A stretch of DNA of 64,000 nucleotides from Chromatiales bacterium (GTDB taxonomy: Bacteria; Pseudomonadota; Gammaproteobacteria; Steroidobacterales; GCA-2729495): assembly GCA_024234935.1 (NCBI GenBank), contig JACKNI010000006.1, positions 62,001 to 126,000 of the forward strand, read 5' to 3'. Of the stretch, positions 40,216 through 49,294 are shown piece after piece (positions within the stretch are counted from its first letter, which is position 1; every line of letters starts with the position of its first letter). Under the pieces are notes generated by a model that worked only from the letters and a program-made list of their open reading frames with translations, was not told where the DNA came from and did not search any database. Made by a program: the position numbers and the translations under genes.

Positions 40216-41241
40216 ATGCTGATTGATTTGTGCGAGCGCGGCCTGGTTCCGGATCTCATCACCCGCGCCGGCATGCGACGGCTGATGGCCAGTCGTCTGG
40301 TGCAGGAGTCGGCCGATCGCGGGCTTGCCGAGGCCGAGCAGTTTCGCCGCCGGCTGGCCGAGCTGCGCAGCAGTCCGGTGGCAATCGAGACCGACAAGGC
40401 CAATGAGCAGCACTACGAGGTACCGGCAGCATTCTTCCGTCAGGTGCTCGGTACGCATCTGAAGTACAGCTGCTGCTGGTACGGTGAGGGTGTGCAGGAC
40501 CTTGATGCGGCGGAAGCCGCCATGCTGCGCCTCAGTTGCGAGCGGGCCGAGCTCGCCGATGGCCAGCGCATCCTCGAGCTGGGCTGCGGCTGGGGTTCAC
40601 TCACGCTGTGGATGGCAGCGCACTATCCGCGCAGCCGGATCACCGCGGTATCGAACTCGGCGTCGCAGCGCGAGTTCATCGTCGGGCAGGCGCGTGAACG
40701 CGGCCTTTCCAACGTCGAGGTGATCACGGCCGATGCCAATGCGTTCAGTACGGACCAGCGCTTTGACCGGGTCGTTTCGGTCGAGATGTTCGAGCACATG
40801 CGCAACTACGCCACGCTGATGGGACGCATTGCCGGCTGGCTGCAGCCGGGTGGCAAGCTCTTCGTGCATATCTTCTGTCATCGCACGCTGATGTATCCCT
40901 TCACCACCGGCGACAGCTACGACTGGATGGCAAAGTATTTCTTCAGCGGCGGGTTGATGCCGGCCGAATCGACCCTGCTGTATTTCCAGGAGCAGCTGAA
41001 GATCGAGGAGCAGTGGCGTGTGCCGGGCACGCACTATGCGCGTACGGCGAACGACTGGCTGGCCCGTCAGGACCGCAATCGCGAGGCGGTGATGGCGGTC
41101 CTGAGACAGGCCCATGGGCCGGCCGACGCGCTGCTCTGGTTCAACCGCTGGCGCATGTTCTTCATGGCCGTCGCCGAGCTGTTCGGTTATGCGCGTGGCA
41201 CCGAGTGGTTTGTCGCCCATTACCGCTTCGCGCGGCCATGA
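40216..41241 (+). CDS. Cyclopropane-fatty-acid-synthase family methyltransferase B
   Basis: A 341-residue Cfa-family methyltransferase, shorter than copy A because the N-terminal domain is reduced. SAM loop: RILELGCGWGSLTLWMAAHYP; core: NEQHYEVPAAFFRQVLGTHLKYSCCWY; later VVSVEMFEHMRNY. It resembles the coclaurine N-methyltransferase-like branch often found in LitR-linked clusters. Two different Cfa-type enzymes in one island suggest sequential modification of a lipid or different substrates. It starts three bases after the NTF2 lipoprotein and is followed by DUF1295. Confidence 0.88.
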   Translation: MLIDLCERGLVPDLITRAGMRRLMASRLVQESADRGLAEAEQFRRRLAELRSSPVAIETDKANEQHYEVPAAFFRQVLGTHLKYSCCWYGEGVQDLDAAEAAMLRLSCERAELADGQRILELGCGWGSLTLWMAAHYPRSRITAVSNSASQREFIVGQARERGLSNVEVITADANAFSTDQRFDRVVSVEMFEHMRNYATLMGRIAGWLQPGGKLFVHIFCHRTLMYPFTTGDSYDWMAKYFFSGGLMPAESTLLYFQEQLKIEEQWRVPGTHYARTANDWLARQDRNREAVMAVLRQAHGPADALLWFNRWRMFFMAVAELFGYARGTEWFVAHYRFARP

Positions 41242-41248
41242 GTCCGGC

Positions 41249-42022
41249 ATGAACAACCTGTTGCCGCTCGCCCTGTCCGGTTTCAGCGCAACGCTCACGC
41301 TGATGCTGGTTGCATGGCTGATCAGTCTCCGCACGCACAACGTGGCAATCGTCGATGTGTTCTGGGGCATTGCGATTGCCGGTGCCGGCATCAGCTGGCT
41401 TTATCTCTGGCCGGCGACCAGTACGCGTGGCGTACTGGTCGCGCTGCTGGCAACTGTCTGGGCCATACGGCTCGGCGCACATCTGCTCTGGCGCGGCCGC
41501 GGGCAGGCCGAAGACCGGCGCTATCGGGAAATCCGTGCCCGCAATGAGCCGAACTTCCGCTTCAAGAGCCTTTACCTGGTTTTTGGTCTGCAGGCCGTGC
41601 TCGCCTGGCTGGTCGCGATGCCACTGCTCGGTGGCGTCATCAGCAGTGCGCCGATCGGCAGCCTGGACCGCTTCGGTACGCTCCTGTGGGCCTTTGGTCT
41701 GGTCTTTGAATCGGTGGCGGATTACCAGTTGGCACGCTTTCAGCGGGATGGTGGGGCAGCGCGTGGCGTGATGAATACCGGTCTGTGGCGCTTCAGCCGC
41801 CATCCGAACTATTTTGGCGAGTTCGTCCTCTGGTGGGGTATTGGCCTGATCGCGGTCGCCGGCGGGGCGTGGTGGGCGCTCATCGGCCCGTTCCTGCTGA
41901 GCGTGTTCCTGCTCAAGGTCTCGGGTATCGCGTTGACGGAAAAAGATATTGCCACGCGCCGTCCGGCGTATCAGGATTACATGCGGCGCACGAGTGCTTT
42001 CGTGCCGCGGCCACCGCGCTGA
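41249..42022 (+). CDS. DUF1295 membrane protein (steroid-reductase-like)
   Basis: A 257-residue membrane protein with about seven helices. The C-terminal steroid-5-alpha-reductase-like core is visible as GLWRFSRHPNYFGEFVLWWGIGL, and EKDIATRRPAYQDYMRRTSAFVPR near the end is typical of DUF1295. Related enzymes reduce C=C bonds of lipids with NADPH. Its place in the Cfa operon fits a further step on the acyl chain. The start at 41249 lies seven bases after the methyltransferase stop; the open frame upstream is spurious. Confidence 0.88.
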   Translation: MNNLLPLALSGFSATLTLMLVAWLISLRTHNVAIVDVFWGIAIAGAGISWLYLWPATSTRGVLVALLATVWAIRLGAHLLWRGRGQAEDRRYREIRARNEPNFRFKSLYLVFGLQAVLAWLVAMPLLGGVISSAPIGSLDRFGTLLWAFGLVFESVADYQLARFQRDGGAARGVMNTGLWRFSRHPNYFGEFVLWWGIGLIAVAGGAWWALIGPFLLSVFLLKVSGIALTEKDIATRRPAYQDYMRRTSAFVPRPPR

Positions 42023-42042
42023 ATCACAACCGGAAGATCATC

Positions 42043-42669
42043 ATGCGAGACAAAGTCATGCGTACTGCCCGGATCGCCGCAGCGGCCCTGATCGCCTGTC
42101 TGCCGTCACTTGTTTCGGCGGGCGAAGCAGCCGCGCTCTGCGCAACGGCTGAACAGAAGGCGCAGATCGCACCACTGTACGCCGGCACCGTTGTGCCGCC
42201 GCCTTTCATGGCGGCAACGAAGCTTGGTCTGCCCGAGGGCATCGTTGCCAGCGCCCTGCCAGCTGCGCAGGCAACCGGTGTGTCGGGTGCGGCTTTCGGC
42301 AAGGTATGGGAATCCCTGCAGGGCTGGGATCAGGCGCTCACGCTGGTCCTGAAGGGTGCCAACGTATTCGAGATCCACGGGCGGATTCCGGCCGGTGTAC
42401 CGTCAACGAAGAGCCCGTTTTTCAATCTGCAGTCGGCCGAGACCGGCCTCGGTGGTCACCTGCGCCCCGATCTCATCGGCGCGATCTACGCGGTGAATCT
42501 CGTTGGTGCCGAAGGCCCGATGCGCGGCGTGACCTTCGTGGATCAGCAGGGGGAAGGCATGTTCGGCGTCTATCTGCCCGAGAGCCGTGAGCCCTCGCCG
42601 GCACTGGTCGCGCAGTTCGACAAGACGCAGGCACTGATGGCCGGCATGCCGCGTCTCTGTCAGCCCTGA
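42043..42669 (+). CDS. Exported HutX/ChuX-like haem-binding fold protein
   Basis: A 208-residue protein with a signal peptide (RIAAAALIACLPSLVSAG) and a domain resembling HutX/ChuX haem proteins: VWESLQGWDQALTLVLKGANVFEIHGRIP, NLQSAETGLGGHLRPDLIGAIYAVNLV and VTFVDQQGEGMFGVYLPE. Known relatives are cytosolic haem carriers or degraders, so an exported version is unexpected. GGAAGA precedes the ATG at 42043; a second in-frame ATG at 42058 is possible. It closes the plus-strand operon and overlaps the convergent glgX end by ten bases. The haem-binding role is inferred from fold resemblance only. Confidence 0.7.
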   Translation: MRDKVMRTARIAAAALIACLPSLVSAGEAAALCATAEQKAQIAPLYAGTVVPPPFMAATKLGLPEGIVASALPAAQATGVSGAAFGKVWESLQGWDQALTLVLKGANVFEIHGRIPAGVPSTKSPFFNLQSAETGLGGHLRPDLIGAIYAVNLVGAEGPMRGVTFVDQQGEGMFGVYLPESREPSPALVAQFDKTQALMAGMPRLCQP

Positions 42670-44741
42670 CCCGCCTCGAAGACCACCACGCTGCGCGGCT
42701 GACACAGGTATTGCGGCTGCGTCCATGGAATCCGTGCATCACGCGTGATGATGTCCCCGGGTGGTTCCATCTCCGTATCGACTGCGACATGCCAGTACCG
42801 TTCCGCGACGGGAGGCAGGTCCACCCTTTCAACCTCGTCTGACATGTTGATCAGGACATGCAGGTCTTCTTCGGCGGGCGTGATGCCGGTCAGCGTGAAG
42901 GACAGGAAGCGCGTGTCCGGATCCTCCCAGCGGGGTGTGCCGAGTTTCGCGTCATACCAGCGGATATCCGGCCTGCCGTGTGCGGGGTCCGTCTCGCCAC
43001 TGAGGAACCGCGCCCGTGACAGTGCGGGGTGACGCTTCCGCAGGGCGATCATCTCGCGCACGAAGCGCAGCATGTCGCTGTTGGTTTCAGTCAGCCGCCA
43101 GTCAAACCACGAGATCCCGTTGTCCTGGCACCAGGCGTTGTTGTTGCCGTGCTGCGTGCGCAGTACTTCGTCGCCGGCGAGCAGCATCGGCACGCCCTGC
43201 GAGAGCAGCAGCAGGGCAAAGGCATTGCGGATGTCCTGCCGGCGCCGACGCATGACGCTCTCATCGAGCGTTTCGCCTTCGGTGCCGCAGTTCCAGCTGT
43301 CGTTGTGCGCCCAGCCGTCGCGATTCTCTTCGCCGTTGGCCTCGTTGTGCTTCTCGCGGTAACTGACCAGATCGTTGAGCGTGAATCCGTCGTGACAGGT
43401 GATGTAGTTGATACTGCTCTGCGGTGTGCGATCGCTGGCCTGATACAGGTCGCTGCTGCCCGCCAGACAGGTGGCCATCTCGCCGGCGAGTCCGGCGTCG
43501 CCGCGCAGAAAGCGGCGTATGGCATCCCGATAGCGGCCGTTCCATTCGCTCCAGGCCACACCGGGGAAATTGCCGACGTGGTACAGGCCGGCCGCATCCC
43601 AGGCCTCGGCGATCAGCGGCACGCCAGCCAGTGCCGGTGAGAACTCGATCGCGGCTGGAAAAGGCGGGTTTGCCAGCGGTTCACCGTCTTCGCCGCGCAC
43701 GAAGACGCTGGCGAGGTCAAAGCGGAAACCATCGACGCCATACTCCTGAACCCAGACCTCCAGCGCACGCAGCAGCGTCTGCGTGACCAGGGGGTTGTTG
43801 CAGTTGATGGTATTGCCGCAGCCGGTGTAGTCGCGCAGTACGCCCTTGTCGTGGTGATAAAAGATTTCCGGCATCAGGCCCTTGTAGTTGATGACCGGGC
43901 CACCTTCGCCGCTTTCGGCGGTGTGGTTGAGTACCACATCGAGTATCAGGCCGATGTCCGCCGCGTGCAGCGCCTCGACGAGGGCGCGGAATTCATCCGT
44001 CTGGCCGGCCTGATCACGGTTCAGGCAATAACCCGGATGCGGGCTGCACAGCGAATGAGGGGCGTAACCCCAGTAATTGCGCAAACCCATTGCAGCCACC
44101 GACGCCGGTACGTCCTGCTCATCGAAGGCGGCGACCGGCAGGAGCTGCACGTGGGTGATGCCGAGGTCCCGCAAGTACGGAATCTTCTCGATCAGCCCGG
44201 CATAACTGCCAGGCTGATCGACGCCGGCCGAGGGGTGCCGGGTGAAACCACCGACATGCAGTTCATAGATGATGGCCTGGTCGAGGCCGCGCGGCGGGGG
44301 GCGCGGTGCGCCGTGTTCTGGCGGTCGGGTGACGATGCCGCGCAGGCCAAGCGCCGATCCGGGTGCGGCGACGCGTGCGCTGCGGTCCCAGTGGTGGTCG
44401 CTGACGGCACGACAAAGCGGGTCGAGTACTTCCAGCCGCGTGGCGACCGGGGTACCGGCGTTTTCACTGTGCCGTGCAGCCGGCGGCAAGGTCACACGCC
44501 AGTTGTAGTGCATGCCGGCCGGCAGCCCGCATACGGCAACATGCCAGAAGAAGTAGCTGCGGTTCTCCCGGGGTTCCAGCCGGATGGCCTGCAGCGGTGC
44601 GGTTGCCTTGGCGTCGGCATACAGGAGCAGTTCGACGCCGGTGGCCTCCCGGCTGTAGATGCAGAAGTTGGTGCGCTGCCGGCTCCAGGTCGCGCCGGGC
44701 GGGTGGCGCGATCCGGCCTCGGTGACGAAAGGAGCCGTCAC
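42660..44741 (-). CDS. glgX: Glycogen debranching enzyme GlgX
   Basis: A 693-residue GH13 isoamylase-type enzyme that hydrolyses alpha-1,6 branches of limit glycogen. N-terminal CBM48-like domain ([24 protein letters not shown]), then the catalytic barrel with [44 protein letters not shown] (nucleophile Asp), [13 protein letters not shown] (acid Glu) and [18 protein letters not shown]. All expected motifs are intact and the length is normal. Its ATG overlaps the stop of the upstream HAD phosphatase by four bases. Other glycogen genes are not in the window. Confidence 0.95.
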   Translation of the reverse strand: MTAPFVTEAGSRHPPGATWSRQRTNFCIYSREATGVELLLYADAKATAPLQAIRLEPRENRSYFFWHVAVCGLPAGMHYNWRVTLPPAARHSENAGTPVATRLEVLDPLCRAVSDHHWDRSARVAAPGSALGLRGIVTRPPEHGAPRPPPRGLDQAIIYELHVGGFTRHPSAGVDQPGSYAGLIEKIPYLRDLGITHVQLLPVAAFDEQDVPASVAAMGLRNYWGYAPHSLCSPHPGYCLNRDQAGQTDEFRALVEALHAADIGLILDVVLNHTAESGEGGPVINYKGLMPEIFYHHDKGVLRDYTGCGNTINCNNPLVTQTLLRALEVWVQEYGVDGFRFDLASVFVRGEDGEPLANPPFPAAIEFSPALAGVPLIAEAWDAAGLYHVGNFPGVAWSEWNGRYRDAIRRFLRGDAGLAGEMATCLAGSSDLYQASDRTPQSSINYITCHDGFTLNDLVSYREKHNEANGEENRDGWAHNDSWNCGTEGETLDESVMRRRRQDIRNAFALLLLSQGVPMLLAGDEVLRTQHGNNNAWCQDNGISWFDWRLTETNSDMLRFVREMIALRKRHPALSRARFLSGETDPAHGRPDIRWYDAKLGTPRWEDPDTRFLSFTLTGITPAEEDLHVLINMSDEVERVDLPPVAERYWHVAVDTEMEPPGDIITRDARIPWTQPQYLCQPRSVVVFEAGQG

Positions 44742-45763
44742 GGTGCGTCGGCCGGTGCGGGCGCGGGCGCCTCGGCAGTCTGGAAGGAAAAGACCTGTCG
44801 CCAGTCGTAGCGCATGCTCACGATCATCCAGCCGTTGGCATCAGCAGCATTGAGGGAGGCACGATCCTTTTCATCGTATGCGTACTCGCGCTCGAAGTCG
44901 TCATGCCGGATCAAGATCTGCAGGCTCTGCTGTGGGCGGGCACCCGGGGTTTCTGCGCGCTGACTGTAACGAAGCATGTCGATGTCGCCACCTGAACGGA
45001 CATTGCCCGCGGCCAGTATGGGCCGCAGGCCGATATGCTGGTCGATGCTGAGTGGCTTTATCGCGCCGTCATTCAATGAGTGCACTGTGGCGAGACGGCG
45101 CAGCACCAGTTTTCCGTCCTCTTCGCGCAGCGTGGCCACCACGCTGCTGCCGATCACATCGTCGCTGGAAATGCCGTAGGTCTCGCTGGCCAGTATGCGC
45201 GCCAGGTCCACGCTGCCCGCCGAAACGATGAAATTGTGAAAGCCGTTGGCGCGCAGATAAGCCAGCAACTCGCGCATCGGTGTATAGGCGAGCCGGGTCC
45301 AGGTCTGCTGAAAGCGCGGATGCCGGGCGGTGCCGAGGAATTCGCGCGCATCGCTGCGGAACGCGGCCTGCGTGCGTCCGGCATGGGCCGCTGCCACCAG
45401 TTGGAACACGGAAGCATCGTCGGCTTCCTGCAGGTACCTGCCCTGCAGTTCCAGTGCGGCCTTGAAAGGCATCTGGTTCTGCCATTCCGGGTGCTGTGGC
45501 GCCTGCAGGCGCAGTCGCTCAAGGGCGAACAGGCCCTGGGGGCCGGGTTTCTCGGGCCAAAGGGTGCCGTCATCATCGAATACGGCGATGCGTTCCGCCG
45601 GGGTCACATAATGACTGCCACCGGGTGTACTCACCTCCCGCACGAAATCGAGAATACGCTGCTTGCCCGCACCGTCACGCCAGGCGGGCAGGGGGTCGGT
45701 CGCTGCCTGACACAGCGTGGCAAAGCCGACGACAGCGGACAGCAGCAATATGCGGCCTGACAT
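44738..45763 (-). CDS. Exported HAD-superfamily phosphatase
   Basis: A 341-residue HAD phosphatase with a signal peptide (ILLLSAVVGFATLCQA). Motif I is AVFDDDGTLWPEKPG (DxDGT), motif II is around FIVSAGSVDLARIL, and motif III/IV GNVRSGGDIDML carries the terminal Asp. This is the phosphoserine-phosphatase-like periplasmic group; the substrate is unknown. AGGA precedes the ATG at 45763. It lies upstream of glgX with a four-base overlap, so both are likely one operon. Divergent from the CopL-like gene. Confidence 0.85.
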   Translation of the reverse strand: MSGRILLLSAVVGFATLCQAATDPLPAWRDGAGKQRILDFVREVSTPGGSHYVTPAERIAVFDDDGTLWPEKPGPQGLFALERLRLQAPQHPEWQNQMPFKAALELQGRYLQEADDASVFQLVAAAHAGRTQAAFRSDAREFLGTARHPRFQQTWTRLAYTPMRELLAYLRANGFHNFIVSAGSVDLARILASETYGISSDDVIGSSVVATLREEDGKLVLRRLATVHSLNDGAIKPLSIDQHIGLRPILAAGNVRSGGDIDMLRYSQRAETPGARPQQSLQILIRHDDFEREYAYDEKDRASLNAADANGWMIVSMRYDWRQVFSFQTAEAPAPAPADAP

Positions 45764-45844
45764 GGAGGTCCTTGTGGTTCTGGTGCGGCGCACATACTAC
45801 CGGGACCGCTGCATGGCGTGAATGCACCGGTGTATAGTTCAGGC

Positions 45845-46207
45845 ATGTTCGCCGAGCTGAAAATTCGTGGACTGCTGCCCGCCCTCGTGGTTGCCCTGCA
45901 GTTTGCCGTGCTGCCCTGTGCGATGGCCATGCAGTCAGGCGGCGATTGCGAACACTGTGACGGTGCCGAGCGGCCCTCACACTGCATGGTTGCCGCCGAT
46001 GAGTCCGCAGTCGATGCAGGGCTGAACTCGCCTGATCGATTGGGCGCTGTTCCGCCGTCCGGCGGTGTTTTCAGTATTCTGCTTCTGCCCGCTGCGCCAC
46101 AGGTTCTGCAGCGCGCTGAATCGGCTGCGGCCGCAATCGCCCGCCGCAGTGGACGCCATGGCGGTGATCCGCCTCTCCACCTGCTCTACGGACATTTCCG
46201 CAACTAG
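45845..46207 (+). CDS. Small Cys/His-rich secreted protein, CopL-like
   Basis: A 120-residue protein with a signal peptide (LLPALVVALQFAVLPCAMAM) and a short Cys/His cluster just after it (GGDCEHCDGAERPSHCMV). Gene order with CopA and CopB matches the Xanthomonas copLAB arrangement, where CopL is a small metal-binding regulator of copAB. The similarity is mainly in layout and size, so the name is not certain. A DUF2946-type protein is the alternative. The start is the ATG at 45845; 51 bases separate it from copA. Confidence 0.65.
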   Translation: MFAELKIRGLLPALVVALQFAVLPCAMAMQSGGDCEHCDGAERPSHCMVAADESAVDAGLNSPDRLGAVPPSGGVFSILLLPAAPQVLQRAESAAAAIARRSGRHGGDPPLHLLYGHFRN

Positions 46208-46258
46208 ACCGTCCCCTCGACTGCTGGCCATACCTGGTTCAACTCGAGGAGACTGTTC

Positions 46259-48073
46259 ATGCACGACAAAAAGGGGCGGGTTGCCCCCATCTGCAATCCG
46301 ATTGCCGACCCGGCCAGGCGGACCTTTGTCCGCGGCCTTGCCCTCGGCGGTATCACCGCCGGGCTGGGCCTGTGGCGGAATCCGGCCTGGGCGCTCGACG
46401 CCCGGGGCACGACGCAAATTATCAGTGGTACGGAGTTTGACCTGCGCCTCGGCGCGTCGCCGGTCAATATCACCGGTCAACCGCGACTGGCGACGCTGAT
46501 CAATGACTCGCTGCCGGGGCCGACCCTGCGCTTTCGCGATGGCGATACGGTCACCGTCCGCGTCACCAACAACCTCGCTGAATCCAGTTCCATGCACTGG
46601 CATGGCGTGCTCGTACCGGCGGCGATGGACGGTGTACCGGGGCTCAGCTACGACGGCATCGGCCCCGGCGAAACTTTTGTCTACCGCTTTCCCGTCCGTC
46701 AGACCGGCACCTACTGGTATCACAGCCACTCCGGCCTGCAGGAGCAGACCGGCATCTACGGCGCGATCGTCATCGAGCCGCGCACGCCGGACCCGGTGGC
46801 CTGCGACCGCGATTACGTGGTGATGCTGTCCGACTGGACCGATGAGAACCCGGCCCGCGTTGTCGCGAAGCTCAAGAAGCAATCGGACTACTACAACCAC
46901 GGACAGCGTACGGCTGGCGACTTTCTCGGCGATGTACGTCGCGACGGCTTTTTCGCGACAGTTGCCGAGCGTCGCATGTGGGGCGCGATGCGCATGAATC
47001 CCATGGATATGGCTGACGTCAGCGGCTGCACCTATACCTATCTGCTGAATGGCAAGCCGCCGGCCGCCAACTGGACGGGACTCTTCAGTCCGGGCGAGCG
47101 CATCCGCCTGCGCTTCATCAATGCCGGCGCAATGACGATCTTCGACGTGCGCATTCCCGGCTTGCAAATGACGGTGATCGGCACCGATGGTCAGCCCGTC
47201 AGGCCGGTGGCCGTCGATGAGTTCCGCATCAGCGCCGGCGAAACCTACGACGTGATCGTGACGCCCGACCAGGATCAGGCCTATACGCTGTTTGCGCAGT
47301 CCATGGACCGGAGCGGATTTGCGGCCGGTACGCTCGCGCCGCGCGCCGGCATGAGCGCCGTGGTGCCCGTGCCTGACCGGCGCGTGCCGCTGACCATGGC
47401 GGACATGGGTCATGCGATGCCCGCCGACTCCGGCGCGGCGATGGATCACTCCGCGCACAGCATGCATGCGGGCCACGACATGTCGGCCATGGAGGGCGGT
47501 GGCGCGCCGGCAGTGATCACGCATGCGGCGACGGAATTCGGCCCCGGTGTGGACATGCGGGTGGATCAGCCCTCGACTCGCCTCGACGATCCCGGCGTGG
47601 GTCTGCGTGACAACGGGCGACGTGTACTCACTTATGCTGATCTCGAAAGTGTGTACGACGATCCGGATGGCCGCGAGCCCGGTCGCACCATCGAGCTGCA
47701 TGTGACCGGCAATATGGAGCGGTACATGTGGTCGTTCGACGGCATCCCGATGGAGGAAGCCGGACCGATCCGGCTCATTCATGGTGAGCGGATCCGCGTC
47801 GTACTCGTCAACGACACCATGATGGACCATCCAATCCATCTGCACGGCATGTGGAGTGACCTCGAAGACGAAGCGGGTGCGTTCAAGGTCCGCAAGCACA
47901 CCATCAACATCAAGGCGGGCCAGAAGCTGAGCTACCGCGTAGCCGCCGATGCCTTCGGGCGCTGGGCCTATCACTGTCACCTGGCGCTGCACATGGCGGG
48001 AATCTTTCGTGTCGTCATCGTGGACCGCGACGGTGCGGATGCCGGCGGGCACGGAGGGCATCACCATGGTTGA
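46259..48073 (+). CDS. copA: CopA, multicopper oxidase of copper resistance
   Basis: A 604-residue periplasmic multicopper oxidase that oxidises Cu(I). A Tat signal with RRTFVRGLALGG starts near residue 20. Copper motifs are complete: MHWHG, YWYHSHSGL, HPIHLHGMW and WAYHCHLALHMAGIF. A Met/His-rich insert (about 379-415; MADMGHAMPADSG then repeated MDHSAHSMHAGH-type residues) is the usual copper-loading segment, and the C-terminus is HGGHHHG. GAGGAG precedes the ATG. Followed by copB with an eight-base overlap. Function is well supported by family. Confidence 0.96.
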   Translation: MHDKKGRVAPICNPIADPARRTFVRGLALGGITAGLGLWRNPAWALDARGTTQIISGTEFDLRLGASPVNITGQPRLATLINDSLPGPTLRFRDGDTVTVRVTNNLAESSSMHWHGVLVPAAMDGVPGLSYDGIGPGETFVYRFPVRQTGTYWYHSHSGLQEQTGIYGAIVIEPRTPDPVACDRDYVVMLSDWTDENPARVVAKLKKQSDYYNHGQRTAGDFLGDVRRDGFFATVAERRMWGAMRMNPMDMADVSGCTYTYLLNGKPPAANWTGLFSPGERIRLRFINAGAMTIFDVRIPGLQMTVIGTDGQPVRPVAVDEFRISAGETYDVIVTPDQDQAYTLFAQSMDRSGFAAGTLAPRAGMSAVVPVPDRRVPLTMADMGHAMPADSGAAMDHSAHSMHAGHDMSAMEGGGAPAVITHAATEFGPGVDMRVDQPSTRLDDPGVGLRDNGRRVLTYADLESVYDDPDGREPGRTIELHVTGNMERYMWSFDGIPMEEAGPIRLIHGERIRVVLVNDTMMDHPIHLHGMWSDLEDEAGAFKVRKHTINIKAGQKLSYRVAADAFGRWAYHCHLALHMAGIFRVVIVDRDGADAGGHGGHHHG

Positions 48074-48845
48074 TCGCATACGAGAAGCGGCCCGCCTGGT
48101 ATGGCTGGTCACGCTCCTGTCCATGCTGCCGGGCGTGACACCGGTGCACGCCGAAGATGAGCGCGATGCGGCGTTTCCGCAGCTCGGCACCACCATGAGC
48201 CAGCAGATGCCTGACGATCCCGTGTACTGGATGCTGCTCTTCGACGAATTCGAGTGGCAGGACCAGCGCGACGGCGATGCCCTGAGCTGGGATGCCCATG
48301 CGTGGATCGGTACCGACATGCACCGCGCGCTGCTGCGCGCCGAAGGTCAGCGTGAAGACGGCAACACCACGGAAAACCGTCTCGAACTGCTGTGGGCACA
48401 CCCGGTCGCCGCCTACTGGGACCTGGTGGCCGGCGCACGCATGGATACCGAGCCGGGGACGACACGCAACTACGTCGGTATCGGCGTGCAGGGTCTCGCA
48501 CCGCAGTGGCTGCATGTGGAGGCGACGGCCTGGGCCGGCGAACGCGGACAGACGGCGGCAACGCTCAAGCTCGAGTATGAGCTGCTGCTGACCAACCGGC
48601 TGATCCTGACGCCGAAGTTCGAAACCGACATCTATGGCAAGGACGATATGGCAAACGAGATCGGCAACGGTGTCAGCGATGTAAAGGCCGGCCTGCGTCT
48701 GCGCTACGAAATCCGTCGCGAGTTTGCGCCCTATGTCGGCGTCGAGTGGACGGGCAAGTTCGGCGATACTGCCGATATGGCCCGCAGCAACGATGAAGCG
48801 GTACGTGATGCGCACATCGTTGCCGGTCTGCGTTTCTGGTTCTGA
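48066..48845 (+). CDS. copB: CopB, outer-membrane copper resistance protein
   Basis: A 259-residue outer-membrane beta-barrel: signal peptide LVTLLSMLPGVTPVHAE, then the family segment MLLFDEFEWQDQRDGDALSWDAHAWIG, alternating amphipathic strands, and a C-terminal Phe (RFWF) typical of barrels. GGAGGG precedes the ATG at 48066, which overlaps copA by eight bases. Partner of CopA in periplasmic copper tolerance. It lacks the long Met-rich N-terminal repeat seen in some CopB proteins. Confidence 0.92.
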   Translation: MVDRIREAARLVWLVTLLSMLPGVTPVHAEDERDAAFPQLGTTMSQQMPDDPVYWMLLFDEFEWQDQRDGDALSWDAHAWIGTDMHRALLRAEGQREDGNTTENRLELLWAHPVAAYWDLVAGARMDTEPGTTRNYVGIGVQGLAPQWLHVEATAWAGERGQTAATLKLEYELLLTNRLILTPKFETDIYGKDDMANEIGNGVSDVKAGLRLRYEIRREFAPYVGVEWTGKFGDTADMARSNDEAVRDAHIVAGLRFWF

Positions 48846-48861
48846 AGCGAGCAGGTTCTGC

Positions 48862-49287
48862 ATGCAGACGAATGACTGTCCGCTGTGCCGAGATGCTGCG
48901 GCACCGGCGTTGTGGCGTGACGAGAAATGCCGGGTGGTCAGTGCGGACGACGCCGACTACCCGGCTTTTCTGCGCGTGATCTGGCAGGCCCATGTGCGCG
49001 AGATGACCGATCTGGATCCGGCCGGACAGCAACATCTGCTGCGCGTGGTGCTGGCGGTCGAAGGTGTGCTGCGTACCGAGCTTGCGCCCGACAAGATCAA
49101 CCTCGCCACGCTCGGCAACCAGGTGCCGCATCTGCACTGGCATGTGATCCCGCGCTTTGCCGACGACGCCCACTTCCCCGATCCGGTGTGGGCAGAACGG
49201 CGGCGTGCGGGCGTGGCACACAAGGTAGACCGGGAGCGGCTGATCGGGGGTCTGCGCTCGGCGCTGGGGTCATCGCCGGGCAGGTGA
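48862..49287 (+). CDS. HIT-family nucleotide hydrolase/transferase
   Basis: A 141-residue HIT-domain protein. The histidine triad reads PHLHWHVIPRF, with the catalytic His central, and NDCPLCRD near the N-terminus resembles the start of the HIT-like group. Likely hydrolyses dinucleoside or nucleoside-phosphoramidate compounds. ATG at 48862 is 16 bases after copB, so it may be read from the copper operon by accident of position. The length is normal for the family. Confidence 0.9.
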   Translation: MQTNDCPLCRDAAAPALWRDEKCRVVSADDADYPAFLRVIWQAHVREMTDLDPAGQQHLLRVVLAVEGVLRTELAPDKINLATLGNQVPHLHWHVIPRFADDAHFPDPVWAERRRAGVAHKVDRERLIGGLRSALGSSPGR

Positions 49288-49294
49288 AGCGCCT

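Noticed and set aside
45977..48319. Long minus-strand open frame (780 codons) across copA
   Set aside because: It is the antisense shadow of the clear multicopper oxidase gene; high GC produces long non-coding frames.
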